Source: Paenibacillus dakarensis
GTDB taxonomy: Bacteria; Bacillota; Bacilli; Paenibacillales; Paenibacillaceae
Reading direction: 5' to 3'
Assembly (NCBI RefSeq): GCF_001373415.1
Contig: NZ_CDSE01000084.1
Span: forward strand, 62,001-126,000
DNA: 64,000 nt
In this document: positions 8,314-17,154 of the stretch, in pieces
How positions within the stretch are numbered: position 1 is the first letter of the stretch
Layout of the letters: each line of letters starts with the position of its first letter
The notes under the pieces: model-generated
Seen by the model: only the letters and a program-made list of their open reading frames with translations
Told to the model about the DNA's origin: nothing
The model's database searches: none
Position numbers and translations under genes: made by a program

Positions 8314-9193
8314 TTAAGCCCGAGTAAGCTTATCCGGGTTTCGTACAATGTAGATTCCGGCAATCTTTCCGTGTCTGAGTTGTAAAAATATAGCCGCCAC
8401 TGTTTCGTCCCCTGAGCGGAGCACTATACTGGTCTCGCCGTTGAGAGGAGCAATCTCGGAGAAAAGACTACCCCGATAGTAGGGTTTTATGCCTTCAAAC
8501 GCACCTGCAAGGATTCGTGCCACTTGATCGCGCGTTTGTATCGGACGCGTAAAGGCGAGCACTTTTCCGCCTCCGTCAGAGACGAGCATGACGTCTTCAG
8601 TCAGCAGTGACAGAATCTGATCGACGTTTCCTTGTTCGAAGGATGTGAGGAAACGGCTAACCCAATCCATTTCGGCCGCTTCAGCCACGACCGGATCCCC
8701 CACGGATATTCCAATTTTGCTTCTTGCCCGGCTCATTAGCTTCCGGCAATTCGCCTCTTTCTTATCGAGCAGTTTGGCTATTTCGGGATAATCAAAGCCC
8801 AGTGCCTCACGCAGGACGAAAACCACTCTCTCTGTCGGCGTCAGCCTCTCGAGCAAAACGAGCATGGCGTAAGATAGCATATCGCGGCGGACAACCGTCG
8901 ACTCGAGCGTTTCCTCCTCCGGCGTACGAAAAGGTTCGGGGAGCCACGGACCGACGTATATTTCCCTTTTCCTCCGCGCCGACTTCTGCAGATCGAGGCA
9001 GCGATTGGTTACCATTTTGCACAAATACGCCTTAGGCTCCTCCAATCGTTCGGGATGTACATCGTACGCCTTTATAAATACGTCCTGTTATAAATACGTC
9101 CTGTACCGCATCTTCCGCTTCCGCCGCAGAACCCGTTATCTGATAAGCCAGCGTGAATAGGAGCGATTTATATTGACAGTATAATTCTTCCAA
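8314..9193 (-). pseudogene. ECF sigma factor of the SigJ/ECF41 type, broken by a 16-bp tandem duplication
   Basis: A TTG start at 9193 (after AGGAGGGACAGCG) opens EELYCQYKSLLFTLAYQITG and AEDAVQDVF, the sigma-2 region. A perfect 16-bp duplication then shifts the frame. The second part restores EEPKAYLCKMVTNRCLDL, sigma-4 (LTPTERVVFVLREALGFDY, PEIAKLLDKKEANCRKLMSR) and a C-terminal SnoaL-like domain (DVMLVSDGGGK, GIYIVRNPDKL). Removing one repeat unit restores an uninterrupted frame of about 287 residues, the normal family length. It may be a true pseudogene or a reversible (slipped-strand) off state. Family members regulate a neighbouring oxidoreductase or decarboxylase-type gene, of which only a tail remains at 9215. 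Confidence 0.85.
9072..9103. repeat. Perfect 16-bp tandem duplication inside the sigma gene
   Basis: TTATAAATACGTCCTG occurs twice head to tail (9072-9087 and 9088-9103). Sixteen is not a multiple of three, so it breaks the sigma frame. Confidence 0.95.
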
Positions 9194-9214
9194 TCGCTGT
9201 CCCTCCTTTCATTT

Positions 9215-9345
9215 CTATCTAAGCATACTGGCAGTATCCTCTACCAGCTTTTTGATTCTCCCCGGAAGCTTTCCCGTCAAGATCACATCGAGTCCCCATG
9301 TACGTATCCAGAACACTCCATTTTGCGGAAGGTGTCAATCGTTTG
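9215..9345 (-). pseudogene. C-terminal fragment of an unrecognised gene beside the sigma gene
   Basis: The minus strand holds VFWIRTWGLDVILTGKLPGR and IKKLVEDTASMLR, ending at TAG 9215-9217, 22 bases before the sigma start. It has an in-frame stop before position 9345 and is cut off by the cloverleaf repeat. In this sigma group the neighbour is often a small redox or carboxymuconolactone decarboxylase-like enzyme, but the fragment is too short to name. Confidence 0.4.
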
Positions 9346-9347
9346 TC

Positions 9348-9508
9348 ACGATAATACATTCACGAACCCTCACTGCCTTAAGTGACCGAAGGGAACGGCC
9401 GCGAGTCGGTTAGGCAGTGCAGGGTTGTCCGTCTGACTTCACTTCTTTGAAAATCATCGGCGCGGACCAAGGGGTGGCAGCCCTGCAGCGTGAATCGAGT
9501 GTTATTTG
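9348..9508 (-). repeat. Cloverleaf attC-like repeat A
   Basis: Outer ends ATTCACG / CGTGAAT flanked by ATAATAC and GTGTTAT. Inside are three hairpins: CCCTCACTGCCTTA / GGCAGTGCAGGG, GTCCG / CGGAC, and GGGGTGGCAGCCC. It follows the histidine phosphatase gene in the minus direction and closes array 1. Confidence 0.75.
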
Positions 9509-9528
9509 ATGACATTGCCATCTTCGAA

Positions 9529-10089
9529 CTATCTTTCATACAATCTCTTTATCTCGGAAATTTCTTGACCGATTAGTTGAACCTTATAAATGTCTGGCAT
9601 TGAAGTTGATTGCCAGAAACCAAAATCAAAGCGTTTATTTAAGGCATTCAACATCAAAGTCATAATGTCACCATGTGTTCCGACCACAACTCTCTGATTG
9701 TTGTGCTTATTTATTATCTCTAAAAGCACAGTAACAGCTCTCTCCTGGGCATTAAGACTACTCTCGCCTTGGGGAAAGAAAAAGCTAAAATCATTGTAAA
9801 CTTGCTGCTTAGCTTCCCAAAAGCTTAAGGGATTGAAATCACCAATCATTCTCTCCCTAAGATCTTCTTCAACTAATACATCCATTCCGTAATGGTCCGC
9901 TGCAGGAAGTATAGTCCTTATTGCTCTTTCATATGGACTTGAATAGAACACATTTATTCCTTCAAGTGCTAATATATCTCTCACTTTCAATGCGTCCTTC
10001 GCACCTGCTTCAGAGAGGCCACGGGCTCTTTCTTGACCTTCAATATACGGAGAATCTGCATGCCTCACGAAGTAAATAATCGTTCCCAT
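9529..10089 (-). CDS. Histidine phosphatase superfamily protein (cassette gene)
   Basis: The 186-residue protein has the branch-1 histidine phosphatase motifs: the RHG-type motif VRHADSP near residue 9 carrying the phospho-accepting His, an Arg in SSPYERAIRT (about 51), an acidic Glu in DLRERMIGDF and the second His in VVGTHGDIM (about 137). Such enzymes dephosphorylate small metabolites or proteins; the substrate is unknown. It lies between repeats A and B, and its start follows a Shine-Dalgarno-like AGGAGG. Its size, isolation and flanking repeats fit a mobile gene cassette. Confidence 0.85.
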   Translation of the reverse strand: MGTIIYFVRHADSPYIEGQERARGLSEAGAKDALKVRDILALEGINVFYSSPYERAIRTILPAADHYGMDVLVEEDLRERMIGDFNPLSFWEAKQQVYNDFSFFFPQGESSLNAQERAVTVLLEIINKHNNQRVVVGTHGDIMTLMLNALNKRFDFGFWQSTSMPDIYKVQLIGQEISEIKRLYER

Positions 10090-10129
10090 TACCTTGGTTC
10101 ATCCTCCTGTTTAAGATTGCAATGGTTTC

Positions 10130-10297
10130 AGATAACGTTGGCGTGTTCACGATGTCCCACCGACTTAAGGCCACAACGTGGCCGGGCGCGATGCGCTTAG
10201 TCGGTGCGGATGTGTCTGGCTGCTTCTACTTCCCCGAAATCCCTCTGCCAGACCGAGGGGGCTTGCCCCCGCGATGCGTGAACATTATGTTATCGGT
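10130..10297 (-). repeat. Cloverleaf attC-like repeat B
   Basis: Outer arms GATAACGTTGGCGTGTTCACG and CGTGAACATTATGTTATC pair. Inside: CACCGACTTA / TTAGTCGGTG enclosing GGCCACAACGTGGCC, then GTCTGGC / GCCAGAC, then GGGGGCTTGCCCCC. It follows the HNH gene in the minus direction. Confidence 0.85.
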
Positions 10298-10320
10298 AGG
10301 TTAGACTTCTTGAATACTCT

Positions 10321-11082
10321 TCACGGATTGTGTTTTTCTAAAAAGTCTTTATAAGTTTTTTCGTTTTTTTTGAAATGATCTTCATAAACGGAAAACGTAT
10401 CAGTATTACTAAGCGAAAGCATTAATTGCGTTGCATCTGAACTAATCAATTGTGAACTCGTAATATCACTAGTTTCATTAATGACTTGCTGCTGTTTCAC
10501 TCCATTGAATAACAAAAGGTAAAAATAATATGAATTAATGGATATGACTCGATACTGAACATCCCGATAATCTAATGTCGGAAGTTCGAAGCGACCTGAT
10601 CGCACTCCGGATGGATATACATTTCTAATAATTCCATTTTTTAATACTTTTGTTGGTTTCACTAGATTAACTAGTATCGAGAAATTATTGGGTCTCGAAT
10701 TCTCAGTTCCAAGTATATATGGAATCATTGGAGAAAATAAGTCAATTGGCTGTTTTGAAGCCCTCGCAGTATTAAAAGATAGCTTTAAGAGTACTCTTGC
10801 TAGCAAATCGTAATCATATGCAAAATTCACTGTCTCATATTCGCGAACAAAATCTTTAAAAAAACTATCAAATAGATTACACAAATAGTCATCTAACTTA
10901 GACAAAGAACCATTATTACAAAATTGACAAACATCTTTAATGACCAGTTCCCCTGCTTGTACCTTATTTGCACGTTCAGAATATCTACCAATATAAGAAG
11001 GAACTCTGTTAATAATACCTTTGGGCCAAATATGTTCTTTAGTCAGTGGATTAGTAGTCCCACAGTAAGCACAGGTTTTCAA
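10321..11082 (-). CDS. HNH endonuclease-like protein (cassette gene)
   Basis: A TTG start at 11082, 9 bases after AAGGAG, gives 253 residues. Upstream in-frame codons lie inside repeat C and are not likely to be translated. The N-terminus carries the zinc-ribbon HNH core: CAYCGTTNPLTKEHIWPKGI followed about 38 residues later by CQFCNNGSLSKLDDY, that is CxxC, EHI/W and CxxCN. The C-terminal 180 residues show no motif I know. The family cuts nucleic acids, often in mobile or defence contexts. It sits between repeats B and C, one gene per repeat. Confidence 0.8.
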   Translation of the reverse strand: MKTCAYCGTTNPLTKEHIWPKGIINRVPSYIGRYSERANKVQAGELVIKDVCQFCNNGSLSKLDDYLCNLFDSFFKDFVREYETVNFAYDYDLLARVLLKLSFNTARASKQPIDLFSPMIPYILGTENSRPNNFSILVNLVKPTKVLKNGIIRNVYPSGVRSGRFELPTLDYRDVQYRVISINSYYFYLLLFNGVKQQQVINETSDITSSQLISSDATQLMLSLSNTDTFSVYEDHFKKNEKTYKDFLEKHNP

Positions 11083-11119
11083 GAAATATGTCTCCTTATT
11101 TATCTTTTTGAGTAAATTT

Positions 11120-11308
11120 CCGATAACGTTGTTGTATTCACGACGTCCCACCACCTTAAGCCCCGAAAGGGGCGGCCGCGATGCGGTTAGGTGGTGGGAT
11201 GTGTCCGGCTGAATCTGCTTCCTTGCTGCTGAGATACTTCCCCGATTCCACAACTGACTGCTGCCGGACCGAGGGCGAATGCCCAATGCGTGATTATGGT
11301 GTTATAGG
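11120..11308 (-). repeat. Cloverleaf attC-like repeat C
   Basis: Outer arms CCGATAACGTTGTTGTATTCACG and CGTGATTATGGTGTTATAGG. Inside: CCCACCACCTTA / TTAGGTGGTGGG enclosing GCCCCGAAAGGGGC, then GTCCGGC / GCCGGAC, then GGGCGAATGCCC. This is the clearest cloverleaf in the set (189 bp). Confidence 0.88.
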
Positions 11309-11328
11309 TTGTGAGCGCCTCCTATGAG

Positions 11329-11916
11329 CTACTTACTTGGATTATTTCTTATCTTGCTATCATTTCTTCCAATTCGATATATTGCCTTTCTAAAATATTT
11401 GCCTACTTTCTCTAGCTCATTCATTACGTAATTAATTTTATTCTCATCTTGAAACCAGTTATCTTTTTCAACTCCTGTTTTATCAATTACTGGACTTACA
11501 TGAAAAATCGTTTCAGGCGGAAAAGTAAATTGATAAGTTAATAGTGCTCTTCGTGCATGGTAGTTTTTACAGACAAGGATAACCCTACTAGGAGTTATCC
11601 CTTTTTGCTGTATGATGTCCAACGAGAATCGTGCATTCTCAAATGTATTCGTTGCCTGATCTTCCTTAAGGATTGCTTCTGGTGGGACTCCTAATAATAT
11701 TCCAATATTCCTCAAGTATTGCCATTCGGTTTCTTCTACATGTGGCGTAGAACCGCCTGAAGGTAGGATAAATGGAGCAAATCCTTGATGATACAACATC
11801 GCGGCCCTCTCCATTAGTTGAGGATGGCTAGCACCTGGAACCAAAATAACATCGGAATGTTGTAACTCAGTTTCAAAAAACATGTAATCACTGATGCAGT
11901 CAAAGGGATATGGCAA
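11329..11916 (-). CDS. YdcF-like DUF218 protein (cassette gene)
   Basis: The 195-residue protein has the DUF218/YdcF pattern: VILVPGASHPQLMERAAMLY near residue 24, ILPSGG (about 50), an acidic ATNTFENARFS segment (about 88) and VILVCKNYHARRA (about 110). YdcF-type proteins bind SAM or act in envelope polymer metabolism; the reaction here is unknown. The TTG at 11916 is 7 bases after GGGAGG and is the likely start. It is the first gene of array 1, between head element S1 and repeat C. Confidence 0.82.
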   Translation of the reverse strand: MPYPFDCISDYMFFETELQHSDVILVPGASHPQLMERAAMLYHQGFAPFILPSGGSTPHVEETEWQYLRNIGILLGVPPEAILKEDQATNTFENARFSLDIIQQKGITPSRVILVCKNYHARRALLTYQFTFPPETIFHVSPVIDKTGVEKDNWFQDENKINYVMNELEKVGKYFRKAIYRIGRNDSKIRNNPSK

Positions 11917-11962
11917 ACTGAATCCTCCCTAATCTTTTATTTTTGGTTTTAGTCTTGCACTG

Positions 11963-12055
11963 AATTCCTATAACGTGTTATTTACGAACTTCGTAAATAA
12001 CTCTATATGTAGAATATTCGTGAAAATGATTGAACTACCCTGCTTGATAGCTAAA
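11963..12055 (-). repeat. Array head element S1
   Basis: The end next to YdcF shares the core CGTTATAGGAAT with the cloverleaf repeats, but the body is different and shorter: TTATTTACGAACTTCGTAAA, then TATTCGTGAAAATGATTGAA and a CCCTGCTTGATAGC motif. The same body recurs at 27719 and 30558, each time before the first gene of an array. Confidence 0.7.
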
Positions 12056-12088
12056 TAAATGAGATTGATAAATGCAGTTGAATGCTTA

Positions 12089-12234
12089 CTAATCGGTAAT
12101 CGGCTCATGTTCTTGTCCTTTTCGGCAATCGGTACAAGTTCTTGTCCTTGGCTCGGGACAAGAACTTGTCCCGATAAAACAAATAAAGCCGCTAATAGCG
12201 ACTTTCAATGGGACCATGTTCTTGTCCCCCGACA
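12089..12234 (+). repeat. Fam2 repeat copy 3 (complete)
   Basis: Complete copy with both direct repeats, the long inverted pair and the terminator hairpin. On one side it joins head element S1; on the other its end encodes the last codons of the PIN-domain gene. Confidence 0.92.
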
Positions 12235-12687
12235 TTGTTTATATAACTTTCGTTTTTGTACTTTGATTAACAAATCACTATTTTCCTCAAGTATTATTAC
12301 ATTTCTATACTGCATTAACCCCGTTATTTTATTAGTTGCATCGGTTATGTAACGTTCTTCATTTCTTCTGAATTCGTCTACCATATTCCCAAGTGTTTGA
12401 CTCAGTGGTCTTATTTTTTCATTGTACTTCGTAATCTCTTCAACGTGATTAATCCAATAAACTTTATCTATTGATTTTCTTGCTTCCTGTACTAGAGTCC
12501 CGATATTCTGGACTTCACTTGTAATATGCCTTCTGATTTCTGTCTCAATGATTGCAGGGACTAAAATCTTTACTTGATCAAAATCCAATAACGTCTGTAA
12601 CAACTCATAGGAATCAGCAGAGTGTGATGAGTTGCGAGAAACAATCATGTCGATATAGATGTTAGTGTCGAGAAACAAATACTTCAT
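12205..12687 (-). CDS. PIN-domain protein, C-terminus replaced by repeat-encoded residues
   Basis: The ATG at 12687, after AAAGGAGC, gives 160 residues beginning MKYLFLDTNIYIDMIVSR, the PIN nuclease start with the first metal-binding Asp. ETEIRRHI near residue 61 and a later ITDATN segment supply further acidic positions. The protein ends KQCRGTRTWSH, the last nine residues of which are encoded by fam2 copy 3, so the native C-terminal part has been lost. Larger relatives carry a long C-terminal region after the PIN domain. It may be a truncated RNase/toxin-like protein; activity is uncertain. Confidence 0.75.
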   Translation of the reverse strand: MKYLFLDTNIYIDMIVSRNSSHSADSYELLQTLLDFDQVKILVPAIIETEIRRHITSEVQNIGTLVQEARKSIDKVYWINHVEEITKYNEKIRPLSQTLGNMVDEFRRNEERYITDATNKITGLMQYRNVIILEENSDLLIKVQKRKLYKQCRGTRTWSH

Positions 12688-12952
12688 AGAGCTAGCTCCT
12701 TTTACTTTTCCAACTTGTCTCCTTGAGCGAAAAGTGTGGGTATAGAGAACTATTTCGACAAATACCAATAATATCTTTCTTGTCCAGATGTAATCACAAG
12801 TTGAATCAAGCGGGATGAAATACTTCCATTCCACCTTCTGACTGTTGATTAAACAAACCTAATTCCTCCATCAAGTTTTCTTTAGGAGCAGCAATCCGGT
12901 TGCTTTCACAAATATTACACTTGGTTGTCCACCAATTACCTTTTAGTTTAAC

Positions 12953-12993
12953 AAAGGCAGCCGATCACAATGATCAGCTGCCTTCTTTTTTTT
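12953..12993 (+). terminator. Intrinsic terminator followed by a CCCGTTAG repeat end
   Basis: AAGGCAGCCGATCA / TGATCAGCTGCCTT with a run of eight T, followed by ATTGAGCTATCGTGTCCCGTTAG, one of several copies of this end motif. Confidence 0.7.
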
Positions 12994-13021
12994 ATTGAGC
13001 TATCGTGTCCCGTTAGTTCAA

Positions 13022-13748
13022 TCGAACACTCTATTCTTATAATAATCTTCGTAGTTTGAGAAGTGAATACACTGATAAGACAAGCCCAATAATCAAAAAC
13101 CATAGACCATCTTCTTCGACACTATAAGACTATTCTATCTGTGTATTAGATAACTCCCTCTTATTTAACACCATCAAATCTTATAGGGCTACAAGCTCCT
13201 GATGTAATTGGGCAAATGACATGTCTTCCTCAAAAAATTGATTGTTACGCTTAATGCTTTTACTGTCTCATCCACTCATCATTAAATTTCACTCTAAATT
13301 CTTCAAGAACTTCTTCAAAGCGAGCAAAACCCGCATCCTTCATTTGTTTTGAAAAACCTATGCTACGCTCAGTCCCATTACAGCTGACCAAAAATACTGA
13401 ACCATCTTTTGGGCTTTAAGTTTATTCATTCTAGCTATTGTTAAATTAATACCACTTATCAATTTTTTCGATGCTATATTTGAATTTATAATTGGGTCGA
13501 AGACTTTCTCATGTAAATACCCCATAAAGCTCTTCTTCTTTTGTCATTAGTAACTCCTCCTCATACTGAGTTTTTCACCTTCGCTATTTAAGTAATAATT
13601 TAGTGATCCTTTCACTCGTTGCAAAAAAGAATTAAACCATTTATCTCCTCGCCGTTGGTTAATATCGCCATAATTATTCGGTATGATGCTTCAACTATCC
13701 TGCCCGTTAGCTTAATGAATTACGGGCGAAAACCGATTAGATTCATGC
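13022..13748. other. Gene-poor stretch with a decayed coding fragment
   Basis: On the minus strand, 13260-13415 encodes PKDGSVFLVSCNGTERSIGF and SKQMKDAGFARFEEVLEEFR, ending in a stop at 13260-13262, but no start or ribosome site is left. The family is not recognised. At 13687-13716 is another CTATCCTGCCCGTTAGCTTAA motif leading into fam2 copy 4. Nothing else is supported. Confidence 0.4.
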
Positions 13749-13894
13749 CTAATCGGTAATTGGACAATGTTCTTGTCCTTTACGGTAGTCGGTACAAGTT
13801 CTTATCTTTGGATCGGGACAAGAACTTGTACCGTTAAAACAAAAAAAGCCGCTAATAGCGACTTTCAAAGGGAGTATGTTCTTGTCCACCGACA
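13749..13894 (+). repeat. Fam2 repeat copy 4 (complete)
   Basis: Complete copy, slightly diverged in both direct repeats. An open frame across it on the minus strand simply reads the repeat. Confidence 0.88.
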
Positions 13895-14148
13895 ATAAAT
13901 TTTTTCTTTCTTCCGTTGATTTCATGTTCATCATTTGACCTATGCAATATTTTAGTAATATAAAGACGTTTTATATATCAACAACTCTTAACTAACACAT
14001 GTCTAATGATCTTTGTAATTCATATACAGCCTGTCTTCGGATTACCTCATAAATAAAAAAACTCTTCTTAATTTGAATAGTTTTAAAATTCTTTTGTAGC
14101 AAAGTAAGCTACAGTATTTAAACTTGTACTTTTTAAATGCTATTATAT

Positions 14149-14372
14149 TCATTTACTGATACTCTCCCCGAATATGTTCTGAGATACATGTATGACACTA
14201 TGCCCCTCCTTTTCCAGATCATACGTATGCCATCGGACTTCATACTGAATATCACCCTTCTTCTTTAACGATATAAGATTGTATTCCTCTCTCATAACAG
14301 GAAACGCAAATAAATCCTTTAGTATATCAATAAGCTGCTTTGAGATTTTTCAGGGTTATTTTTCTTCATCAT
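14149..14372 (-). pseudogene. Frameshifted small gene, family unknown
   Basis: A start-like MMKKNNPEK is followed by a frameshift and then 60 residues including QLIDILKDLFAFPVMREEYN and DIQYEVRWHTYDLEKEGHSV, ending at 14149. The pattern looks like a small soluble immunity- or phage-type protein, but I do not recognise it. The rest of 13895-14820 is AT-rich and holds only a terminator. Confidence 0.4.
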
Positions 14373-14476
14373 TTAATTACTCTTTTCTGAATAGCTATCT
14401 TTGATCATGTAACGATGTCTATCAGTGACTAGATTTTGGAATCAACTTTTATAATTGCTATTAAAAGATAATAAAA

Positions 14477-14508
14477 ACAAGGCTCTCATTAGCAGAGCCT
14501 TGTTTTTT
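14477..14508 (+). terminator. Intrinsic terminator
   Basis: AACAAGGCTCT-cattagc-AGAGCCTTGTT followed by TTTT. No supported gene lies directly upstream, so it may be a leftover of a lost gene. Confidence 0.65.
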
Positions 14509-14821
14509 CGGATTATCGACGTTAAGGTATAAAGAATGTATGAAGATCGTTGAATTATTAATGGTATTCGAATTCGAAAACAACTTCTTTTTAAGTTTAG
14601 TCTCCACCTGACATATCTTTATCAGCGGGGCTGTTAATGACTGGAGCCTCATGTACAGTAAATTCTTAAAATTTGGTTTTAACAACTTGAAGAATTATTG
14701 AATAATTCTCTTTGAAAGAGAATTGTTGCTAAAACAAAAGGAATGTTTAGCGGAATTTGTAATATATCTAATGACTTGCAAATGTCTTCTCACTATACAG
14801 GCATATAGGTATCCAGATCTT

Positions 14822-16219
14822 CTACTTAATATGTGCCTTAATTTCATTCCATACTTCCGTGTATTGTTCTTTGTTAGCGCTGTTCGATAGTGCCTCCTGC
14901 ATTGCGGAATCCATTTCTTCCAATGAATGATTTTCTACCCACGTACTTAGTTCATCAGCGACTTCCTTTTGGTAGATTGCAAGAGAGCCATAGACGTTAT
15001 CATTGATTCCCTCGTGTGCAGGCAACTGTTTGCTATTGCCTAAATATCTATCCAATAACAAGAGCAACTTCTCTGGAACTAATTTTTCTGTATTTCTTAA
15101 GGTTTTATCCATCATATCCTGTAAGTATGGCATAGAATCATAACCGCCTGTTGTATTAGGTGCTACATGACTTCCTTTTGCGCTGATAGGTCCGTCATCA
15201 ATTACATTGATGGTCAGTAACTTTTCGCTATAAGGCATTTCGCCCTCTACTACGTTGTTCTCAAATACATATTTACTAATGGACACTTCATTCTGGTTTG
15301 CTAATTCTTCTAGCGAAGAACTTAATATTCCCGGATAATTATCATCTAAGCTTGCATTAAAACCTTCCGGCAATGTTCCATCATTATCTTCATAGGTGTA
15401 TTTTTTTGTTATTTGGTCGATAGGTACTAATATGTCGGCTGTGTTATGGTTTATTACAATCGGACTACTGAAGGCTTTCGCCATACTAACTGGAGATAAC
15501 GCTTCCCATAAAGGGTCATTTTCATTTGTGAGAATGTCATTAATAGGCTGAAACGATTTTGATATCATGCCCTGAACCGGCATTATGAAATCAAATAATC
15601 CGGTGTTACGGTTAACCTCATCACTCTTCGGAAAATAAACATGAGCATTAAAGTAAATATTTGCGATTGGTGAATTTGCAATCGAAGCTACCGTTCCCAT
15701 GTGAAGTTGGCTCAGCATTAAGGTCATGTATCCTCCTGCACTGCCTCCAACCATCGCTATTCTTTGTTTATCAATTCCATTCATATTTCTCAGCGTATAT
15801 AGCGCAGCATTATTGAAAACCAAATCATCTGTAGCTAATGTACCGTTATATTCATTTTTCACATTATACGGTGAAGATGCTGCCCAGCCATTTTTTATAT
15901 AAGCTACAAAATCAGCAGTATTTTCATTTACTGCATAATGCGGAACAAATATAACGGGAATATCTCCTTGTGCATTTGCCGGCTTGTATAAAACAATTTG
16001 CCTTGTATCTACTTCACCATCAGCTTTGATATATTTAACATCAATAATCTCTTTTTCAAATTCATCGGCTGATAAAGTTTCGGCTGCAGTTGCCCCCTGC
16101 AATGTGAACGATGCAACTAAATCTGGGCCTAATATATCTTTAAACTTTGAAACAACAGATGCTCCAAATACAAAACAAAAAACGAATACACAACAAATAA
16201 CCCATAAGAACTTTTTCAT
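14822..16219 (-). CDS. Membrane-anchored alpha/beta hydrolase (esterase), module 1
   Basis: The 465-residue protein starts with an uncleaved signal/anchor (about residues 3-23). The hydrolase core carries the nucleophile elbow GGSAGGYM near residue 160, a preceding oxyanion-type loop (VIFVPHYAV) and a likely acid in NHNTADILVP. A long C-terminal part contains KGSHVAPNT, a candidate catalytic His. It probably acts as an extracytoplasmic carboxylesterase; substrate unknown. It is preceded by a 44-residue membrane peptide gene and is divergent from a TetR regulator at 16600, matching the organisation of two other modules in this window. Confidence 0.8.
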   Translation of the reverse strand: MKKFLWVICCVFVFCFVFGASVVSKFKDILGPDLVASFTLQGATAAETLSADEFEKEIIDVKYIKADGEVDTRQIVLYKPANAQGDIPVIFVPHYAVNENTADFVAYIKNGWAASSPYNVKNEYNGTLATDDLVFNNAALYTLRNMNGIDKQRIAMVGGSAGGYMTLMLSQLHMGTVASIANSPIANIYFNAHVYFPKSDEVNRNTGLFDFIMPVQGMISKSFQPINDILTNENDPLWEALSPVSMAKAFSSPIVINHNTADILVPIDQITKKYTYEDNDGTLPEGFNASLDDNYPGILSSSLEELANQNEVSISKYVFENNVVEGEMPYSEKLLTINVIDDGPISAKGSHVAPNTTGGYDSMPYLQDMMDKTLRNTEKLVPEKLLLLLDRYLGNSKQLPAHEGINDNVYGSLAIYQKEVADELSTWVENHSLEEMDSAMQEALSNSANKEQYTEVWNEIKAHIK

Positions 16220-16231
16220 AAAAATCTCCCT

Positions 16232-16366
16232 TTATAGAAATATGATTTTTAATAATGTTGGAACAGACAATTGACCTAATATCCAAGCTACCGCAATAAT
16301 AACTGCCAATGTTATTATCGCTTTCTTTCTAGCTTTCAAAAATATTGCAACCTTATTCATCTCCAT
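16232..16366 (-). CDS. Small membrane peptide upstream of the esterase (44 residues)
   Basis: An ATG at 16366 lies about 7 bases after AGGAGG and opens MEMNKVAIFLKARKKAIITL followed by the hydrophobic AVIIAVAWILGQL. It has one transmembrane helix with a basic N-terminus. It ends 12 bases before the esterase start. A similar peptide gene (18212-18343) lies in front of esterase 2, so the pairing is conserved within the window. Function is unknown; a chaperone- or regulator-like partner of the anchored esterase is plausible but inferred. Confidence 0.6.
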   Translation of the reverse strand: MEMNKVAIFLKARKKAIITLAVIIAVAWILGQLSVPTLLKIIFL

Positions 16367-16519
16367 AATTGGCATCCTCCTTTTTGTGCTTTGTTGTCTT
16401 TTTAATTTGTCTGCATATTGGTATCTAGATATTTTTCTACGGTTTCTATAAACTTCGCATACAGATTATTGTCATTTTGAAGGGCTTGACAATCTGATAT
16501 AGCAGATGTAATCTGACGA

Positions 16520-16599
16520 TGTATCAAATGTACCATCCGTTATCTGCAAGTTCAATATACACAAGAAAAATGGCACAAATAAGGAAGGAATGTACCATC
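16520..16599. promoter_or_regulatory. Divergent control region of module 1 with two TGTACCATC copies
   Basis: TGTACCATC occurs at 16529-16537 and again at 16591-16599 just before the TetR start codon, spacing 62 bases. The same layout recurs at modules 2 and 3, so these are likely operators of the TetR proteins. Confidence 0.55.
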
Positions 16600-17106
16600 A
16601 TGAATAACGAAGAAAAAAACACGTTTGTAAAAGAACAAATGACGGAAGCTATCATACAACTATTAATGGAATATGAACTTTCCGAAATATCTATAAGTCA
16701 AATAACTACGAAAGCGCAGGTGAGCAGAAATTCTTTCTATCGAAATTATGCCGATAAAGAGGATATCTTACTGAAACACATAAACAATTTAATTTCGAAG
16801 TGGGATACGGATTATCAACTAATAAATAATAATTCCAACGCAGAACTATTTGGCAGCTTGTTTAAACACTTAAAAGAACATAGCGATTTTTATCTATTGT
16901 TAAAAAAACGAAATTTATTTTATCTGTTTTTAAACAAGTTTATTGAGCTTTATGGTTCCAAAACCGAATATGACAATATAACAGCCTATGTTACATCTTT
17001 TATAGCCTATGGAACTTATGGCTGGATTGAGGAATGGATTGGCCGTGGCATGCAAGAATCAGCCGAGAGCATGTCGGCACTCCTTTCAACACACGGTATG
17101 AAGTAA
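16600..17106 (+). CDS. TetR/AcrR-family regulator, module 1
   Basis: The ATG at 16600 follows GGAAGGAATG and gives 168 residues. The N-terminal helix-turn-helix reads ISISQITTKAQVSRNSFYRN (about residues 30-49), the typical TetR pattern. The C-terminal ligand domain ends with WIEEWIGRGMQESAESMSAL, which recurs in two decayed relatives at 18448 and 19289. It probably represses the divergent small peptide-esterase operon and itself through the TGTACCATC sites. The inducer is unknown. Confidence 0.85.
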   Translation: MNNEEKNTFVKEQMTEAIIQLLMEYELSEISISQITTKAQVSRNSFYRNYADKEDILLKHINNLISKWDTDYQLINNNSNAELFGSLFKHLKEHSDFYLLLKKRNLFYLFLNKFIELYGSKTEYDNITAYVTSFIAYGTYGWIEEWIGRGMQESAESMSALLSTHGMK

Positions 17107-17154
17107 TCAAACGCTGCGGTCATAGCTTTGGCACGCGGAAATCGTACGCAAAGA

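Noticed and set aside
9348..10297. CRISPR array made of the spaced repeats
   Set aside because: Repeats are 130-190 bp, internally palindromic and separated by whole genes; no short regular spacers and no cas genes.
11082..11286. In-frame N-terminal extension of the HNH protein
   Set aside because: It translates the cloverleaf repeat; the TTG with AAGGAG is a better start.
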